Below the pieces are notes generated by a model that worked only from the letters and a program-made list of their open reading frames with translations, was not told where the DNA came from and did no database searches. A DNA stretch of 64,000 nucleotides from Ceratorhiza oryzae-sativae (lineage: Eukaryota; Basidiomycota; Agaricomycetes; Cantharellales; Ceratobasidiaceae), in contig JARWMV010000233.1 of assembly GCA_030998015.1 (NCBI GenBank), positions 2,294,001-2,358,000 of the forward strand, read 5' to 3'. Below are positions 24,116-34,655 of the stretch, piece by piece. How positions within the stretch are numbered: position 1 is the stretch's first letter; each line of letters starts with the position of its first letter. The position numbers were made by a program, and so were the translations under genes.

Positions 24116-24430
24116 CATGGCTGCTCTCAGATCCTGCAAGTGAACTCCCTGTCTTCCAGCACAGTGTCAGGGAAGTGCATGCTTGGAGGTCACACTAGAA
24201 TTTGATAAATTTTATGTCCAGACATTTTTGCTTGAGCCTCAAAGAAAGCAAAATGATCAAGTGTCTGAAATGTAAAAGCAGATCTAGGACTTTGGTTAGT
24301 GCAAGGATAAATCTGTGCTGCAAGAAGCTGAAGGGGTCTTTCTTGGATCCCAGCCTTGTACAATATTGATCATTGAGATTGTAGAAGCCATTAATGTTAT
24401 CAACAACCAGTAGGCAAATCAGACTGTCTG
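24116..24430. other. No gene recognised; may hold upstream KDZ exons
   Basis: Minus-strand open frames overlap the 5' part of the KDZ relic, but I cannot trace further conserved blocks. The stretch ends at the GTCTG target-site duplication (24426-24430) of Gypsy element G. Confidence 0.3.
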
Positions 24431-24623
24431 TGTAAGGGTAGCAGTCACATTACCACTGATAGTTCATATATGTGTCACAATTTTGATGTATGCCAGTCAG
24501 TCTTGTTTTTTACTACTATCTTGTTTTACTCAAGTGAAATTTATTCTACATACACATGTTCTATTGCTGTGCAAGGCAATTTAAGACCTTAAGGACAATA
24601 TTATTGAGGGCAGAGCCCTTACA
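24431..24623 (+). mobile_element. 5' LTR of Gypsy element G (193 bp)
   Basis: Begins TGTAAGGG and ends CCCTTACA. Its partner LTR, exactly the same length, is at 41876-42068 in the opposite orientation. The left flank GTCTG (24426-24430) matches the reverse complement of CAGAC (41871-41875). Both LTRs therefore come from one insertion that an inversion later pulled apart. Confidence 0.92.
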
Positions 24624-24713
24624 TTCTTTTAAATGCTACATGCATAGCAAAGCTAACCCATCCCTTGCATACCACAAGGAAATCCTACAACAGGATAGGT
24701 TGTTAGAGCAAAT

Positions 24714-26854
24714 ATGAGTAGCTCTGCAGGTGATGAGTCACCTGCATATGCCATAGTTGGTGCATTTAACACACAGCAATGGTCCACAGTGACCAGGTCC
24801 CTGACAGGACACATCTTGGATAACCCCAAATCAGGGCCAAGTAACTACTGTGCCTCATGTGCAGTCTCCTTCAGCTCAAGTGAGCAAAAGTACAGTTGGG
24901 GCGCCATCCATGGTGCCTGATTCCCCCAATAGTTGGGGAGTTTTTTGGACCACTTGAACTCATGGGTTGAGTTATGTACAAACCCCTATCCGGCCTTGAC
25001 TGAGCAGATCCTGGTGCAGTCCAGGAGGTACAAGGTACACTCAATTGGGTGTACCATATGTTTACACACCTACAGTGCTGAGCCCACCAGTAGCAGTGGG
25101 ACTGAGTACATCAACCCTTAGGGCTGATATCCTGCAGAACACCTCACAACAGAAGTTGCCAGCAGGTATAACCCAGGAAGAGGCTGCTCAATAGCAGTGT
25201 GAGCAGATAGAATTGATTGCAGCAGATGAAATCCAAGTGCATACACACTCAATAGATGAGCATATGGGCAGACTCAAATCTATGATTGAGAATTTATCAA
25301 TGCATATAAGGAGCATTGATATAGCCAGTGGTGCTGGCAGTGTATGCAGTGAGCATAGTTGCAGTAGCACATGGAGTGCAAGAAGCACTTGTGCAGAACC
25401 AGAGCCAGATTCCCAGCTTGATAACAGACTTACTGGTCAAGACAGCATGTCCAACCAAGCACCACAGCCTGGTGTGGAAATGAGGACTGAGCCTGGGAGT
25501 GGCCAGGCTAGGCTAGGCCCCCAAAATAGGGCAACAGGAGAACCTGTAGCCAATCAGAATAGGCAATTAGCATTCCCTACCATCAAGGAAGAGTGTAATG
25601 AGGATGCCACTGGATTTTACCCATAGGACAAATATGTCCAACCCTCATTTGAGGGCAAAGAACTGACTATTGTAGAGATAATGGACAATGCAAGGTGACC
25701 AAGAGTCACCACTCACAACAACAGAGAAGGGCTGTTGGGCAATACATCAGTGCATAGTAGCAGCCAATTGTTCACACCAGTAACACTGGTAATCCACACA
25801 CCTGAGGAGCATGAAATGTGCACCCAGTGGCAGTGCAAACAATTAAGAATACCTGCTGTGAGGAGGCTGGGTGATGGGCAATGTATGTTGCTAGTAGGGA
25901 CACATGACTTACTGTCCCAAGCCCCATATCCCATGGGCCACAAGACTCCAAGTTGTACTTGCACATATACCTGTGAACTGCAGGTAGTCAATTATACCAA
26001 GCAACACTTGGTGAGTTATAACACTTGAGCCCATAATAGGCTTGCACCAGGAATTGCCCTGAATGCAGGGATAATAGGGCAAACTGCTCCTGGAGTCCCA
26101 ATGTCTGCCCTATGGTGCCCAGTGGCTATTAGTAGCCCACAGATTCAACCCCATGCTGCAGAGTACCCAATAGGGACTATCCCAACAGACAGTATATTGC
26201 ATATGATAATTAACAGGCTGAGAGCACATGAGAATTATGCAGATGCCCAGAAGAACCTGGGAAAAAGAGGTCTGAAATTAGACCCACCCCTGTCTTATGA
26301 TGGCACTGCAAAACTTTGAGACTTCAAAGAATGGGTGAGTGGATTACTCTGCTATTTTAGAATGAGTGGCCTATGCAGCCCCACAGTACTCAATGATAAT
26401 AATTGAGTGTAAGTCTTTGGATGCCTTTGTGTTGGTAAGACACAAAGCTGGTTCCACAAAACTGTGGAAAAGAGCAAATATAGTCCCAAAGGATGGACCA
26501 CCCTGGAAGTAATCCAAGGATTACAGTGTATATTTTTGACTACACAAAGCACCACTATAGCAGTGCAAAAGTTCTGCATCCTCAAGCAGGCTACTATGGA
26601 TGCTCAGGAGCTCTACAAAGAGCTCAGGTTATTGGCTGATCAACAGCCAATCCCTCTGGACAACCTTACCTTTGCAATAAGGTACATGAATGCACTACAT
26701 GCACCAATAAGACACCTGGTCAACTGGAATGGCTTCCATGCTGTTCATGATTATGAAAATATCACAGAGCTAGTCCATAGTGCCATGGATGCAGAGATCA
26801 CCCTTGTTATGGTGAAAGAAGAAAAGGTCCCTGATCTACCAGTCAGGTCTACTA
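24714..26854 (+). pseudogene. Gag of Gypsy element G (5' part), broken
   Basis: An N-terminal frame (24714-25120) and a long second frame (about 25150-26854) are protein-like but hold at least seven stops. The second includes a helical stretch (DEHMGRLKSMIENLSMHI), a proline-rich linker and a retrotransposon gag core (LKLDPPLSYDGTAKL...DFKEWVSGLLCYF, then LDNLTFAIRYMNALHAPI). The Tc1 element inserted at TA 26853-26854 cuts the gene off. Its 3' remainder, with the CCHC knuckle, lies inverted at 48702-48313. Confidence 0.75.
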
Positions 26855-26985
26855 TCAATCAGTAGCATATAATTGTAGCTACAAAATGAATATACATACA
26901 ACTTGTTTGGTCAACAAACAGTGGAGTTACATGTGAAGTAGTACATATGGGTCACATGAAAGGTTTTGTCCCCTGCATACAACTA
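26855..26985 (+). repeat. Left terminal inverted repeat of the Tc1/mariner element
   Basis: Aligns with the reverse complement of 36470-36600 over about 130 bp, with scattered substitutions. Landmarks in both are CTATCAATCA at the border, TTGTAGCTACAAAA and TGAAAGGTTTTGTCCCCTG. Confidence 0.8.
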
Positions 26986-27006
26986 GAATTGTTTATGTGA
27001 ATCAAT

Positions 27007-28009
27007 GAGAAATTGGGCTGCCATCAGTCTCCAAAACCTGAGCCATATGTCTAGGCATGCCTTCTATCAGCTTCTGGCAGTAATCTTCACCAAAACCATT
27101 CTAGACATCTTGCACCTGCTCCCATAACTCCACAATTCCACCTGGGGGAGACTCATACTCTCCCAACTGCCTCTTGAGCTCAGCCCAGAGATTCTCAATT
27201 TTGAGATCTGGAGATGTGGCTGGCCATTCAAACAGCTCAATTCCATGGTCCCCAAACCAGTTGAGGCAAAGATTTGCCTTATGAGAACTGGCATTATCCT
27301 GATGAAATATGACCTCCCCTGGCTCCATTCCTAAATGCTCTAGGCTGTGTGAAAATTCATCCCCCAAAATCTCTAGATAAAGCTCCTTATTCAATGTGTG
27401 CTCTAACCTGCACCCTATTCCTGTGCCACCCCAGCCCATGCACCCCCAAAACATGATGGAGCCTCCACCAAAGTTGGCAGTTGGAACAATAGGCTGGTCA
27501 CTAAGGCCCTCCCCTTGACATTTCCATGCCCAGTGAATTCCAGCTGACCCTAGCCTATTAACCTTGGTCTCATCTGACCACAGAACCCATTTCCATTCCT
27601 CTACTGTCCAGTGCCTGTGAGCTTATGCAAAGGCAATCCATTCATCACAGTGGTGGTGCTTGAGGGTTGGCATTTTTGGCTCCTTTATAGGCCCTAGCCC
27701 AGCAGCTTTCAAAGCATGTTTGACATTTTTAGGGTGTATGGTCTGTGCTGTAAGTTTGCACAGAGTTTGTGTGGCTTGGCATGTGGAGACAGAGTTGTGG
27801 TTGGTGACAAGCCAGTCAGCATAGCAAACAGCATAGGGGTTCAGCTTGTGAGGTTGACCACCAGTTGACTTTTCTCTCCCTGGACAGTGCTCAGAACAGA
27901 TTTTAGAAATAGAGCCAAAAGATATGTTCCCTATTCTAGCTTTAATCTGTGGATATGTGTGGCCTGAGCCCAGTAGAGCAAGCACAGAGTTAATAAGATC
28001 CTCAGACAG
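27007..28009 (-). pseudogene. Tc1/mariner transposase, main part, broken
   Basis: DDE-family transposase that cuts and pastes the element at TA sites. N-terminal helix-turn-helix region: LSEDLINSVLALLGSGHTYP and ISKICSEHCPGREKS. Catalytic triad: first Asp in WVLWSDETKVN (about 27571), second Asp in VIFHQDNASSHKA (about 27280), third Glu in SPDLKIENLWAEL (about 27187), so the triad is intact. Two in-frame stops break the frame: TAA at about 27623 and TAG at 27099-27101. The first four codons are displaced to 36331-36320 by Gypsy element B. The predicted original length is about 338 residues, typical of the family. Confidence 0.88.
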
Positions 28010-28385
28010 TGTCAATGACAACAAGTCAGGCAACAAGGAAAATAGTAAGAAAAGAAAAGAACTTGTATTCAACAAGAGGTCAAGTTCTTGAGGAGTCCTC
28101 TGCAAACTTGACCCAGTTTATATACATGATACAAGCCACATCATAACAAACAAGTCCATACAGTGAGTCATGACCGATAAGAGATAGAAGCAATAGAAGC
28201 AACTGTGGAACTGCAGAATTTCACATCAGAGTTGAAATACATCTGGGTTATCAGTCCAGAACATCCCCTTAATCACATGACACAGATATACCATAAAAGG
28301 CAAGTATGTTTTGAAAATGGTCTCATAAAATGTAGTAAATCAAGAAAATATTATAGAGTGGATATATGCATGTCAGTTCATGACA
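28010..28385 (-). mobile_element. 3' LTR of Gypsy element B (376 bp)
   Basis: In minus orientation begins TGTCATGAACTGACA and ends TTGACA. It is a near-identical partner of 35939-36314; the few differences include a small end rearrangement (TGTCAATGACAACAAG against TGTTGACAATGACAAG on the plus strand). A GTATATAAACTGGG TATA-like block is present. Confidence 0.93.
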
Positions 28386-28398
28386 CTTCCCCCCTTCA
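28386..28398 (-). promoter_or_regulatory. Polypurine tract of Gypsy element B
   Basis: The minus strand reads GAAGGGGGGAAG directly against the start of the 3' LTR. This is the position and composition of the primer for plus-strand DNA synthesis in LTR retrotransposons. Confidence 0.75.
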
Positions 28399-28429
28399 AG
28401 GCATGGGGGTCATGGGGTGCCTTTGGGTG

Positions 28430-29548
28430 TGACTTGACATAATTGGCCATGAGTTCTGGTGCATTTACCAGGTCATTGTAAGTTAACCATTGTCACTCGT
28501 CATAACCAAGCCATTTGACATAGTATTCAAAGACATTAGACCTTTTGTTGTATTGCGACTTTATGATCTGTTCCACTTCAAATTCTTCTTCCCCTTCAGG
28601 AGTTACCACAGGTGGTGGTGGGGGAACCTGACGCCCGTAAGGGTCGTCTTTATGTTTGGTCAGGAGTGAGACATGAAATACTGGGTGTACTTTCATGGTT
28701 ATCAGCAAGTCCAGTTTGAAGGCGTGAGTGCCATGTTGTGCTACCACCTTGAATGGTCCAACTCTCTTGTGGGCCAGTTTCCTGGAGGCCTGTTGAGTCT
28801 GTATGTTCTTGGTGTCAAGCCAGACTTTGTCTCCAATCTTAATAGCTTCTGGGGTCTGATGCTTCTGGTCATAATATTCTTTGATCCTCTGGTTTGATAT
28901 TTCCAGAGCAGCCTTAAGTTTGTCATGGCCCTTTTGAAGCCATTCTGCATGATTGTCTGCTAAGGGGAGTTCTTGTCCCTCCTTGTCCCCAACTGCCAAC
29001 CTTGGATGGAAACTGTAGTTTGCAAAAAATGGTGATTTGCCAGTTGAGGCATTGATGCCATTGTTCTAGGCAAATTCAGCCAGGGGTAAGAGTGAAACCC
29101 AATTGTCCTGCTGATCTGATACATAGTGTCTGAGGTACCCTTCTACTACTTGGTTAGCCCTTTCAGACTGGCCATCTGTTTGGGGATGATATGCCATGGA
29201 GTAGGAAGGTTTTATATCCAGCTGTTTATACAGGTGCCTTAAGAATTTGGATGCAAAGTTGGGGCCTTGGTCTGAAATGGTTTTCCATGGTAACCCATGA
29301 AGCTTCCATACATAGGTTAGGAATAGGTTTGTGCAATCCATAGCACTGGCCTCTGATTGGCATGGAATAAAGTGGACCATTTTTGTCAGTCAGTCGACCA
29401 CTGTAAATATGGCATCAAACCCTGCTGACAGGGGTAGCCCTGTAATCAGGTCATAGGTGATTTCCTCCCAAGGCTTTTCTGGTGCTGGTATGGGATTCAG
29501 AAGTCCTGGGGGAACTTGGTTGCTGTGTTTGTTCCTGATAGAGGATTC
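28430..29548 (-). pseudogene. Integrase core and chromodomain of Gypsy element B
   Basis: The DDE core shows the first Asp in TVVDxLTKMVHFIP (about 29395; a TGA replaces the residue after Asp), the second Asp in TISDQGPNFASKF, and Glu in TDGQSERANQVVEGYLR. The C-terminal part has KIGDKVWLDTKNI, a GPF box (HKRVGPFKVVAQHG) and a chromodomain (EEFEVEQIIKSQYNKRSNVF followed by YYVKWLGYDE). The chromodomain is cut by a TGA at 28490-28492. Such chromodomains target integration to histone-marked chromatin. The zinc-binding N-terminal part lies beyond the nested LTR at 30857-31026. Confidence 0.88.
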
Positions 29549-30856
29549 TGTTATGGATCACTAACATTTTTCTATTATTTTAGTCTGCTTTGCCAACCTC
29601 AAGTGGTGCCTCTGTAATTTTCCTGAAATTAAATGAATTTGTATGTGTCTGAATTTGTACTATTTGTGTTCCATTAAATAGTACAAAATCTCCTCTTCCC
29701 AACGCATATTTTATCGTGATTTTATCTTAAGCACTCAGAGAGATATAGAAGTTGTGATAATTCCTCTTATCAGGAGATGTTGATTACAACATCGTGCCGC
29801 TCATATCTCGGCAACCGCTTACGCTATCAAAGCGATCTTATGCTCTATCGATAGCTAATCTTCGGCGGTATCTGCTGCCCGAAGATCGTCGCGATCCACC
29901 GGATCCTTGCGCCGGAATGGCCCGAAGATCATTAGAATCTTACTGGTCCATCAATCAAGATCTAATGACTCCAGTGAGTCAGGAGAGCCTTCCAAATTGA
30001 TCCAGAAGCTTCTCTGACTCACTTTATGACTCACTGAGATGTAGCCTCCATTCATTACATGTATATACTGTGATAATATGATCTACAAGCCAATAGCAGG
30101 TCTCAGATGCATCAATGCCTTTGATCCACACCCTGTCTTTACTCTTATATCCTATACTGGGCTAGGGTGTACCCCAAGTATAGCAGTACCTTCTTTTGAT
30201 GATCGCACTGGCATGAATGCATCTATTTGGCTCTTGAATGCCCTCCTCAGGGTATAAAAGGACCTCCTCTGAGGCCCTTCCAGACCACTTCCCTCCTCTA
30301 CTCAACCCAGACTGGTTATTGGTTTCTTTTCTTGTTCTAATTTTCTCTTGTCTGTGTGTGATTTCTTATATAACTAGTACTGAGGAATAAAGTACCATAT
30401 TAGTTATATACTGTTTGATTCATTGTATCTTATATACAGAGTTATATAAGGATACAATATTGCCTGATTGAGCATGACATTAAATACCAGCTATTAGAGG
30501 AAATCTAAGTACCTGTAGCTGAGGAAGTACACACATTAGGCAGCCCACCATCTATCCTATAAGCTATTGCTGAAGTCTAGTATTAAGATTAGTATCAGTT
30601 AGTCCAAGCGACTAGGGCTGAACTACATTTAAGATATCTAAGGGAACCTGACCATAGTAGTCTTGCTCTTTATACCTCTAAATTAGTCAGTTTACACTGT
30701 GAAAGATTAAGACTACCTTGAGTGTTACTTGATTGCATTGCAACTACTTTGAGCCTTCTTACTCTAGTCTAAGAAGTATTGAGTACGATTAGTGTATAAT
30801 AACATATCTACATTTGCTTAAGCTCTAGATATTCAAGTGTACCCTGACCCATAACA
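29549..30856 (+). mobile_element. Solo LTR, family A (1308 bp), CpG-rich copy
   Basis: Termini TGTTATGG and CCATAACA with perfect target-site duplication GATTC (29544-29548 and 30857-30861). It sits inside the integrase zinc-binding domain of Gypsy element B, between the last His and final Cys of the HHCC set. About 17 CpG sites survive in 29793-29920, against none in the copy at 16.8 kb. This is a young insertion. Confidence 0.95.
30253..30260 (+). promoter_or_regulatory. TATA box of the family A LTR
   Basis: TATAAAAG in an identical context (CTCAGGG before it) in the three complete copies: 17298-17305, 30253-30260 and 54750-54757. It is followed about 130 bp later by AATAAA (30386-30391), as expected for U3-R organisation. 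Confidence 0.65.
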
Positions 30857-31345
30857 GATTCACAATGTGTGACATATTCATTGACTGATTTTTTCATTGA
30901 TGACCATGTATATTTGTGGTTTAACAATTTGTATGTTCTGAACTGCCCTGGGTGTCCTGCTGCTGGGTTATCATGATGACTTTCAATGACCAGCTTATGG
31001 AGCTCCTTGTTATTTGGGACATAGACTCAGCCTTTGTGTTGTAAAAGTCCTTCATCCCATTCCCAATTTTTGACCTTCTCATTATCATCTAAGGCTTTCA
31101 GCACTTTTGATAGGTGCTTGTCCCCTGGGATTGCATCCCTAATGAGTTCTTCCAGGTCATGGTCCAGTGTGATTGCTTGTAGCCACAGTGATTTTAATTC
31201 CAAAAATTGGTTTTGCACAAGCAGAGCTTGGCTCTCACTCCCCTCTTTAGGGATGTGCCTTGACAACCTAGAGAGTATGTCCACCCAGCCATTTTTTGCT
31301 CCTGTGATGTATAGGATCTTGAATTCAAATCTAGATAGGAACTAG
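30857..31345 (-). pseudogene. Integrase zinc-binding domain and RNase H end of Gypsy element B
   Basis: The frame 31284-31027 contains DILSRLS (the end-of-RNase-H PDxLSR box). It continues, past a TGA, into KLVIESHHDNPAAGHPGQFR and SVNEYVTHCE, the HHCC zinc-binding domain of Gypsy integrases. The final cysteine pair is interrupted by the GATTC duplication and the family A LTR. Confidence 0.85.
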
Positions 31346-31359
31346 TGCCATTGTGTTAC

Positions 31360-32652
31360 TCAGCCATTCAGTGGCCAATTTGTCTTCCAGTACTCCAAAT
31401 TTTTATGATCACAAACAATGTTTACTGGGTGTTCAGCCCCTTCTAGCAAGTGACGCCAGTGTTTGAGGGCCTTTATAATTGCCAGCATTTCCTTGTTGTA
31501 GATATCATAGTTCCTTTCTGCTGGGACCATAGCTTTGGAGTAGTAGGAGATTGGGTGGAGCATTCCATCTTCTCTGTATTGTAGCAGTACAGCACCTGTA
31601 GCATAGTCTGAGGCATCTGTTTCCAGAATGAATGGTTTACTGGGTTCTGGCTGAATTAGGAGGGGGGCTTCCTTTAGTTTTTGCTTTAGCAAGTTCCATG
31701 CCTGATCCCTCTCTTCTGTCCATTCCCACTTTATGTCCTTCTTGACTAATTCATAAAGACATTTTGTAATTTTCAAAAAGTCTTTTATGAAGTGCCTTAA
31801 CCAGTTTGCAAATCCCAGCCCTTCTAGGACTTCAGTAGGGTTGGTAGGGGTTGGCCATTCAACAGCCTTTTCAACCTTGGCTGGGTCTACTTTAATTCCC
31901 TGGGGAGTCACCACTATTCCCAGGTAGTCAACCTTGGTGACATCAAAAACACATTTCTCCAGGGCACAGTATAGGCCAACCTTTTGGAGACAACACAAGA
32001 CTTCTCTGACGTGTTCGTCATGTTCTTCTTGGTTTTTGGAGAACACTAATATGTCGTCCATGTAAATTACAACATAAATGCCCTCAATGTCCTGGAATTC
32101 CTCCCGGATCATAGCCATGAAGGTTCCTGGTGCATTCTTCTGGCTGAATTGCATGACTAAGGGCTCATACAGCCTGTATTTTGTCTTAAAAGCAGCCTTC
32201 CATTCATCTCCTTCCTGAATTCATATAAGGTTGAAACCCCACTTTAGATCAAACTTGGTGAATATCTTTGCCCCACACAAGGTCTCCACAATATCATTGA
32301 TGTGTGGGAGTGGGTATACATTGGAGACAGTCATCTCATTTAGCTGCTGGTAGTCAATGCACATGCGCAGCTTCCCATTCTTCTTTTTAACAAATATGAC
32401 AGGGGATGCCATTGGTGACCTCAAGGGTCTAATATGCCCTGCTTTCAACTGGCAGTCCAGGGTCTTGTGCAATTCTGCATCTTCTTTGACGCCTACACTA
32501 TAAATGGGACCATGCCTTGGCTTAGCATCTGGCATTAAGTCTATCTCCATATCCCACTTTCTATGGGGTGGTAATGGCTGGACATCATCTTCTTCAGCAA
32601 ATATTTTCTGGAACTCTTTATATTTTGCTGGGAGTGAGTCTAAGGAGTCCAA
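31360..32652 (-). pseudogene. Reverse transcriptase and RNase H of Gypsy element B
   Basis: RT blocks: RPLRSPMASPVIFVKKKNG, LRMCIDYQQLNEMTVSN, then after a TGA at about 32218-32220 (family Arg, CGA to TGA) GDEWKAAFKTKY and the catalytic YMDDILVFSKN (about 32055). The thumb and RNase H follow: PFILETDASDYATGAVL and NKEMLAIIKALKHWRHLLEG, with VCDHKNLEYW. The YMDD box and RNase H acidic residues are intact. The residues before MQFSQKNAPGTF are in the same frame as the upstream part. It copies element RNA into DNA. Confidence 0.92.
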
Positions 32653-32676
32653 CTGGAGCTCCTTGGGTTTGTTTGC

Positions 32677-33216
32677 TCACACGTGTAAGGGTTTTGTGAT
32701 GCAGTACTTCAAACATATTGGCAAGTTGAACTTCATGTCCTTTCCATCCCAATCAATGTCAGGATTATGGAATTTGAGCCATGACATGCCCAGGACTAAA
32801 TCATTTTTGCCAACATTCACAACATAAGCACTGAGAATTTCTTGGTGCTCCTGAATGCACAACTCAAAGGTGCAATAATGGGTAACAGACCAAGAGTCAA
32901 TCTCCCTTCCATCGATTACTTGTAGTTTTTTTGGTGTTTTTAGGGAGACAGTAGGAATGCAGTATTGTTTAACCAGGTCTTCATTTATAAATACTGATGT
33001 GGCCCCTGAATCAATCATGGCCCATCTGTTGAATTTTTTCATATTATATGCAGACTTGTGTTTGGGGGTTATATGCAGAGGAAATGCATGAAAGAAAAAC
33101 TGAAGTTGTGATTGATTTCCTAACAACATACATTCCATTTCCATATTTTTATTTTCATTCTGCACATTTTGTAACATAGCACCCAAGACTGCCCCCCTGG
33201 CACAGTTTGAGCTCAT
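32677..33216 (-). CDS. Aspartic protease (start of pol) of Gypsy element B
   Basis: The frame opens with ATG at 33216 that overlaps the gag stop as ATGA. The protease active site is WAMIDSGATSVFI (Asp-Ser-Gly) at about 33025, followed by KKLQVIDGREIDSWSV and NDLVLGMSWLKFHNPDIDW, the flap and C-terminal Gypsy protease blocks. A TGA at 32677-32679 separates it from RT. The protease processes the polyprotein. The frame is open over about 178 codons, longer than a minimal retroviral-type protease, because it includes linkers. Confidence 0.85.
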   Translation of the reverse strand: MSSNCARGAVLGAMLQNVQNENKNMEMECMLLGNQSQLQFFFHAFPLHITPKHKSAYNMKKFNRWAMIDSGATSVFINEDLVKQYCIPTVSLKTPKKLQVIDGREIDSWSVTHYCTFELCIQEHQEILSAYVVNVGKNDLVLGMSWLKFHNPDIDWDGKDMKFNLPICLKYCITKPLHV

Positions 33217-34568
33217 TCTTTTACCAACTCATTGTTGGTTGTTTCTTCATCCTCTACAACCACCTCATAACCTGACATCTTGGCTGAGGGACATTTGGCA
33301 GCAATGTGGCTGCGCCCCCCACAGTTGTAACAGGTGTTTGTCCCTTTTCCTTTTCCTGCACTGTCCAGGTCCATCGCATCTGGATCTTTTGCCTTGGGGG
33401 CTGCTGGTGGGTGGTTATCCCTCTTTATGTCCTTAAAGGACTCTTGGACGTTGGAGTTGCTACCATCATACCAGATGGTAGGAACCATGAAACCCTTGGC
33501 GTTGGGTCTGATGGCAACAATTTGTCCTTTTACCACCTGGCCGTCCTTGATCTTGTATATTTGTTCCCCATTCCTAAACTTTTCCTTTTGGTGGCTGCTT
33601 TGGGAGGTGGATGTTGGCTTGCTGGACAAGGCATTATGGCTACTAGATTTGTTGCCTCCATGGGTTGTCCTTTTGCTACCAAATGAGATAAGGTGGCAGT
33701 CGATTTCCAGGGCCCACTGTGTGAGCTGGGCGAATGTCTTTGTGCATGGATCATAATTTTGGGCCACCATGCTGTCTGTTACATTGGATGACAGGCCATC
33801 ATAGAACTGATCATGCATGGCTGCATCGTTGTAATTGAGCCCAGTTGAGTATAGGTTGAACAGAGTGAGATAGTCTTGGACTGTCTTGGATTGTTTCAGG
33901 TTCCGCCATTTATTGTGGTTATTTTCAGTACAGTTCAAGTCTCCATAACAGGTGGTGAATTCCTGCCAAAACAGGTTGGCATTGTGAAGCCATGGGATTG
34001 CAGTTCCCAGGTTTAGGATTTCAAATTCTTTGTAGGAATTGACCCATTCAGCTGCAGACCCTTCAAGGTAAGATTTAATAAAGGCAACCACTTGATCAGC
34101 CAAATGCCCACTCATGTTTGTATTGATGTATCGGGCACATTTGATTCTGAATGAAATAGCATCTTCACACTTTGTGCCATCAAATTTTTGTGGGGCAGCC
34201 ATTTTGACCTTTGCAGTTGATCCGCTTGTGGGATTGGTGGTTGCTGGTTGTAACTGGGTTGTGCTGGAGGAAGGTTGTACTTGGGCGACTTGTGTGCCCC
34301 CCAAGGAGGTATTGATTTGTGCTTCAATCCACGTGATGGTTGTTTGGAGTATTGCTAACATGCCGACCAGGTTGTTAACATTGGTGGCCAGCCCGGCCAT
34401 GTCGGTGTCTATCTTTGTTTGGTTTGTTGTCAGTTTTGCTTCAAGCAAGTCTGTGTAGGTTTTATTATTGTGCTCAACATCTCCAATGTCATTTTGGAGG
34501 TTGTTGGTTTGTTCTCACAATTTGTCCATTGACTGAAGCATATAAATGACTTTTTCACCATCAGACAT
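33213..34568 (-). pseudogene. Gag of Gypsy element B with CCHC knuckle
   Basis: Starts at ATG 34568 (MSDGEKVIYMLQSMDKL). One TGA near 34515 breaks the N-terminal coiled coil, and the remaining 411 codons are open to 33213. The gag core has FDGTKCEDAISFRIKCARYI and AIPWLHNANLFWQEFTTCYG. Then come a conserved segment GQIVAIRPNAKGFMVPTIWY (about 33500-33560), a DAMDLDSAGKGKG linker and one zinc knuckle CYNCGGRSHIAAKC (about 33320). Gag forms virus-like particles and binds RNA. It is closely related to the gag of element F at 62375-63687. Confidence 0.92.
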
Positions 34569-34655
34569 ATTTGCCCAAGCAGGGGCAGGAGGTTGTGACA
34601 CCATTTCTTAGAGAGACCTTAGATCAATTCTACAAATGATGGAAGCAGTCAGGAA

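Noticed and set aside
29794..30000. ORFs of 68 and 82 codons conserved in the family A LTRs (29794-30000 and 54249-54497)
   Set aside because: They lie wholly inside LTR sequence across the CpG-rich block. Similarity reflects LTR identity, and the older copies have lost the frame.
33239..33756. Plus-strand ORFs opposite the gag of element B
   Set aside because: They are antisense shadows of a well-supported gag gene with a zinc knuckle.
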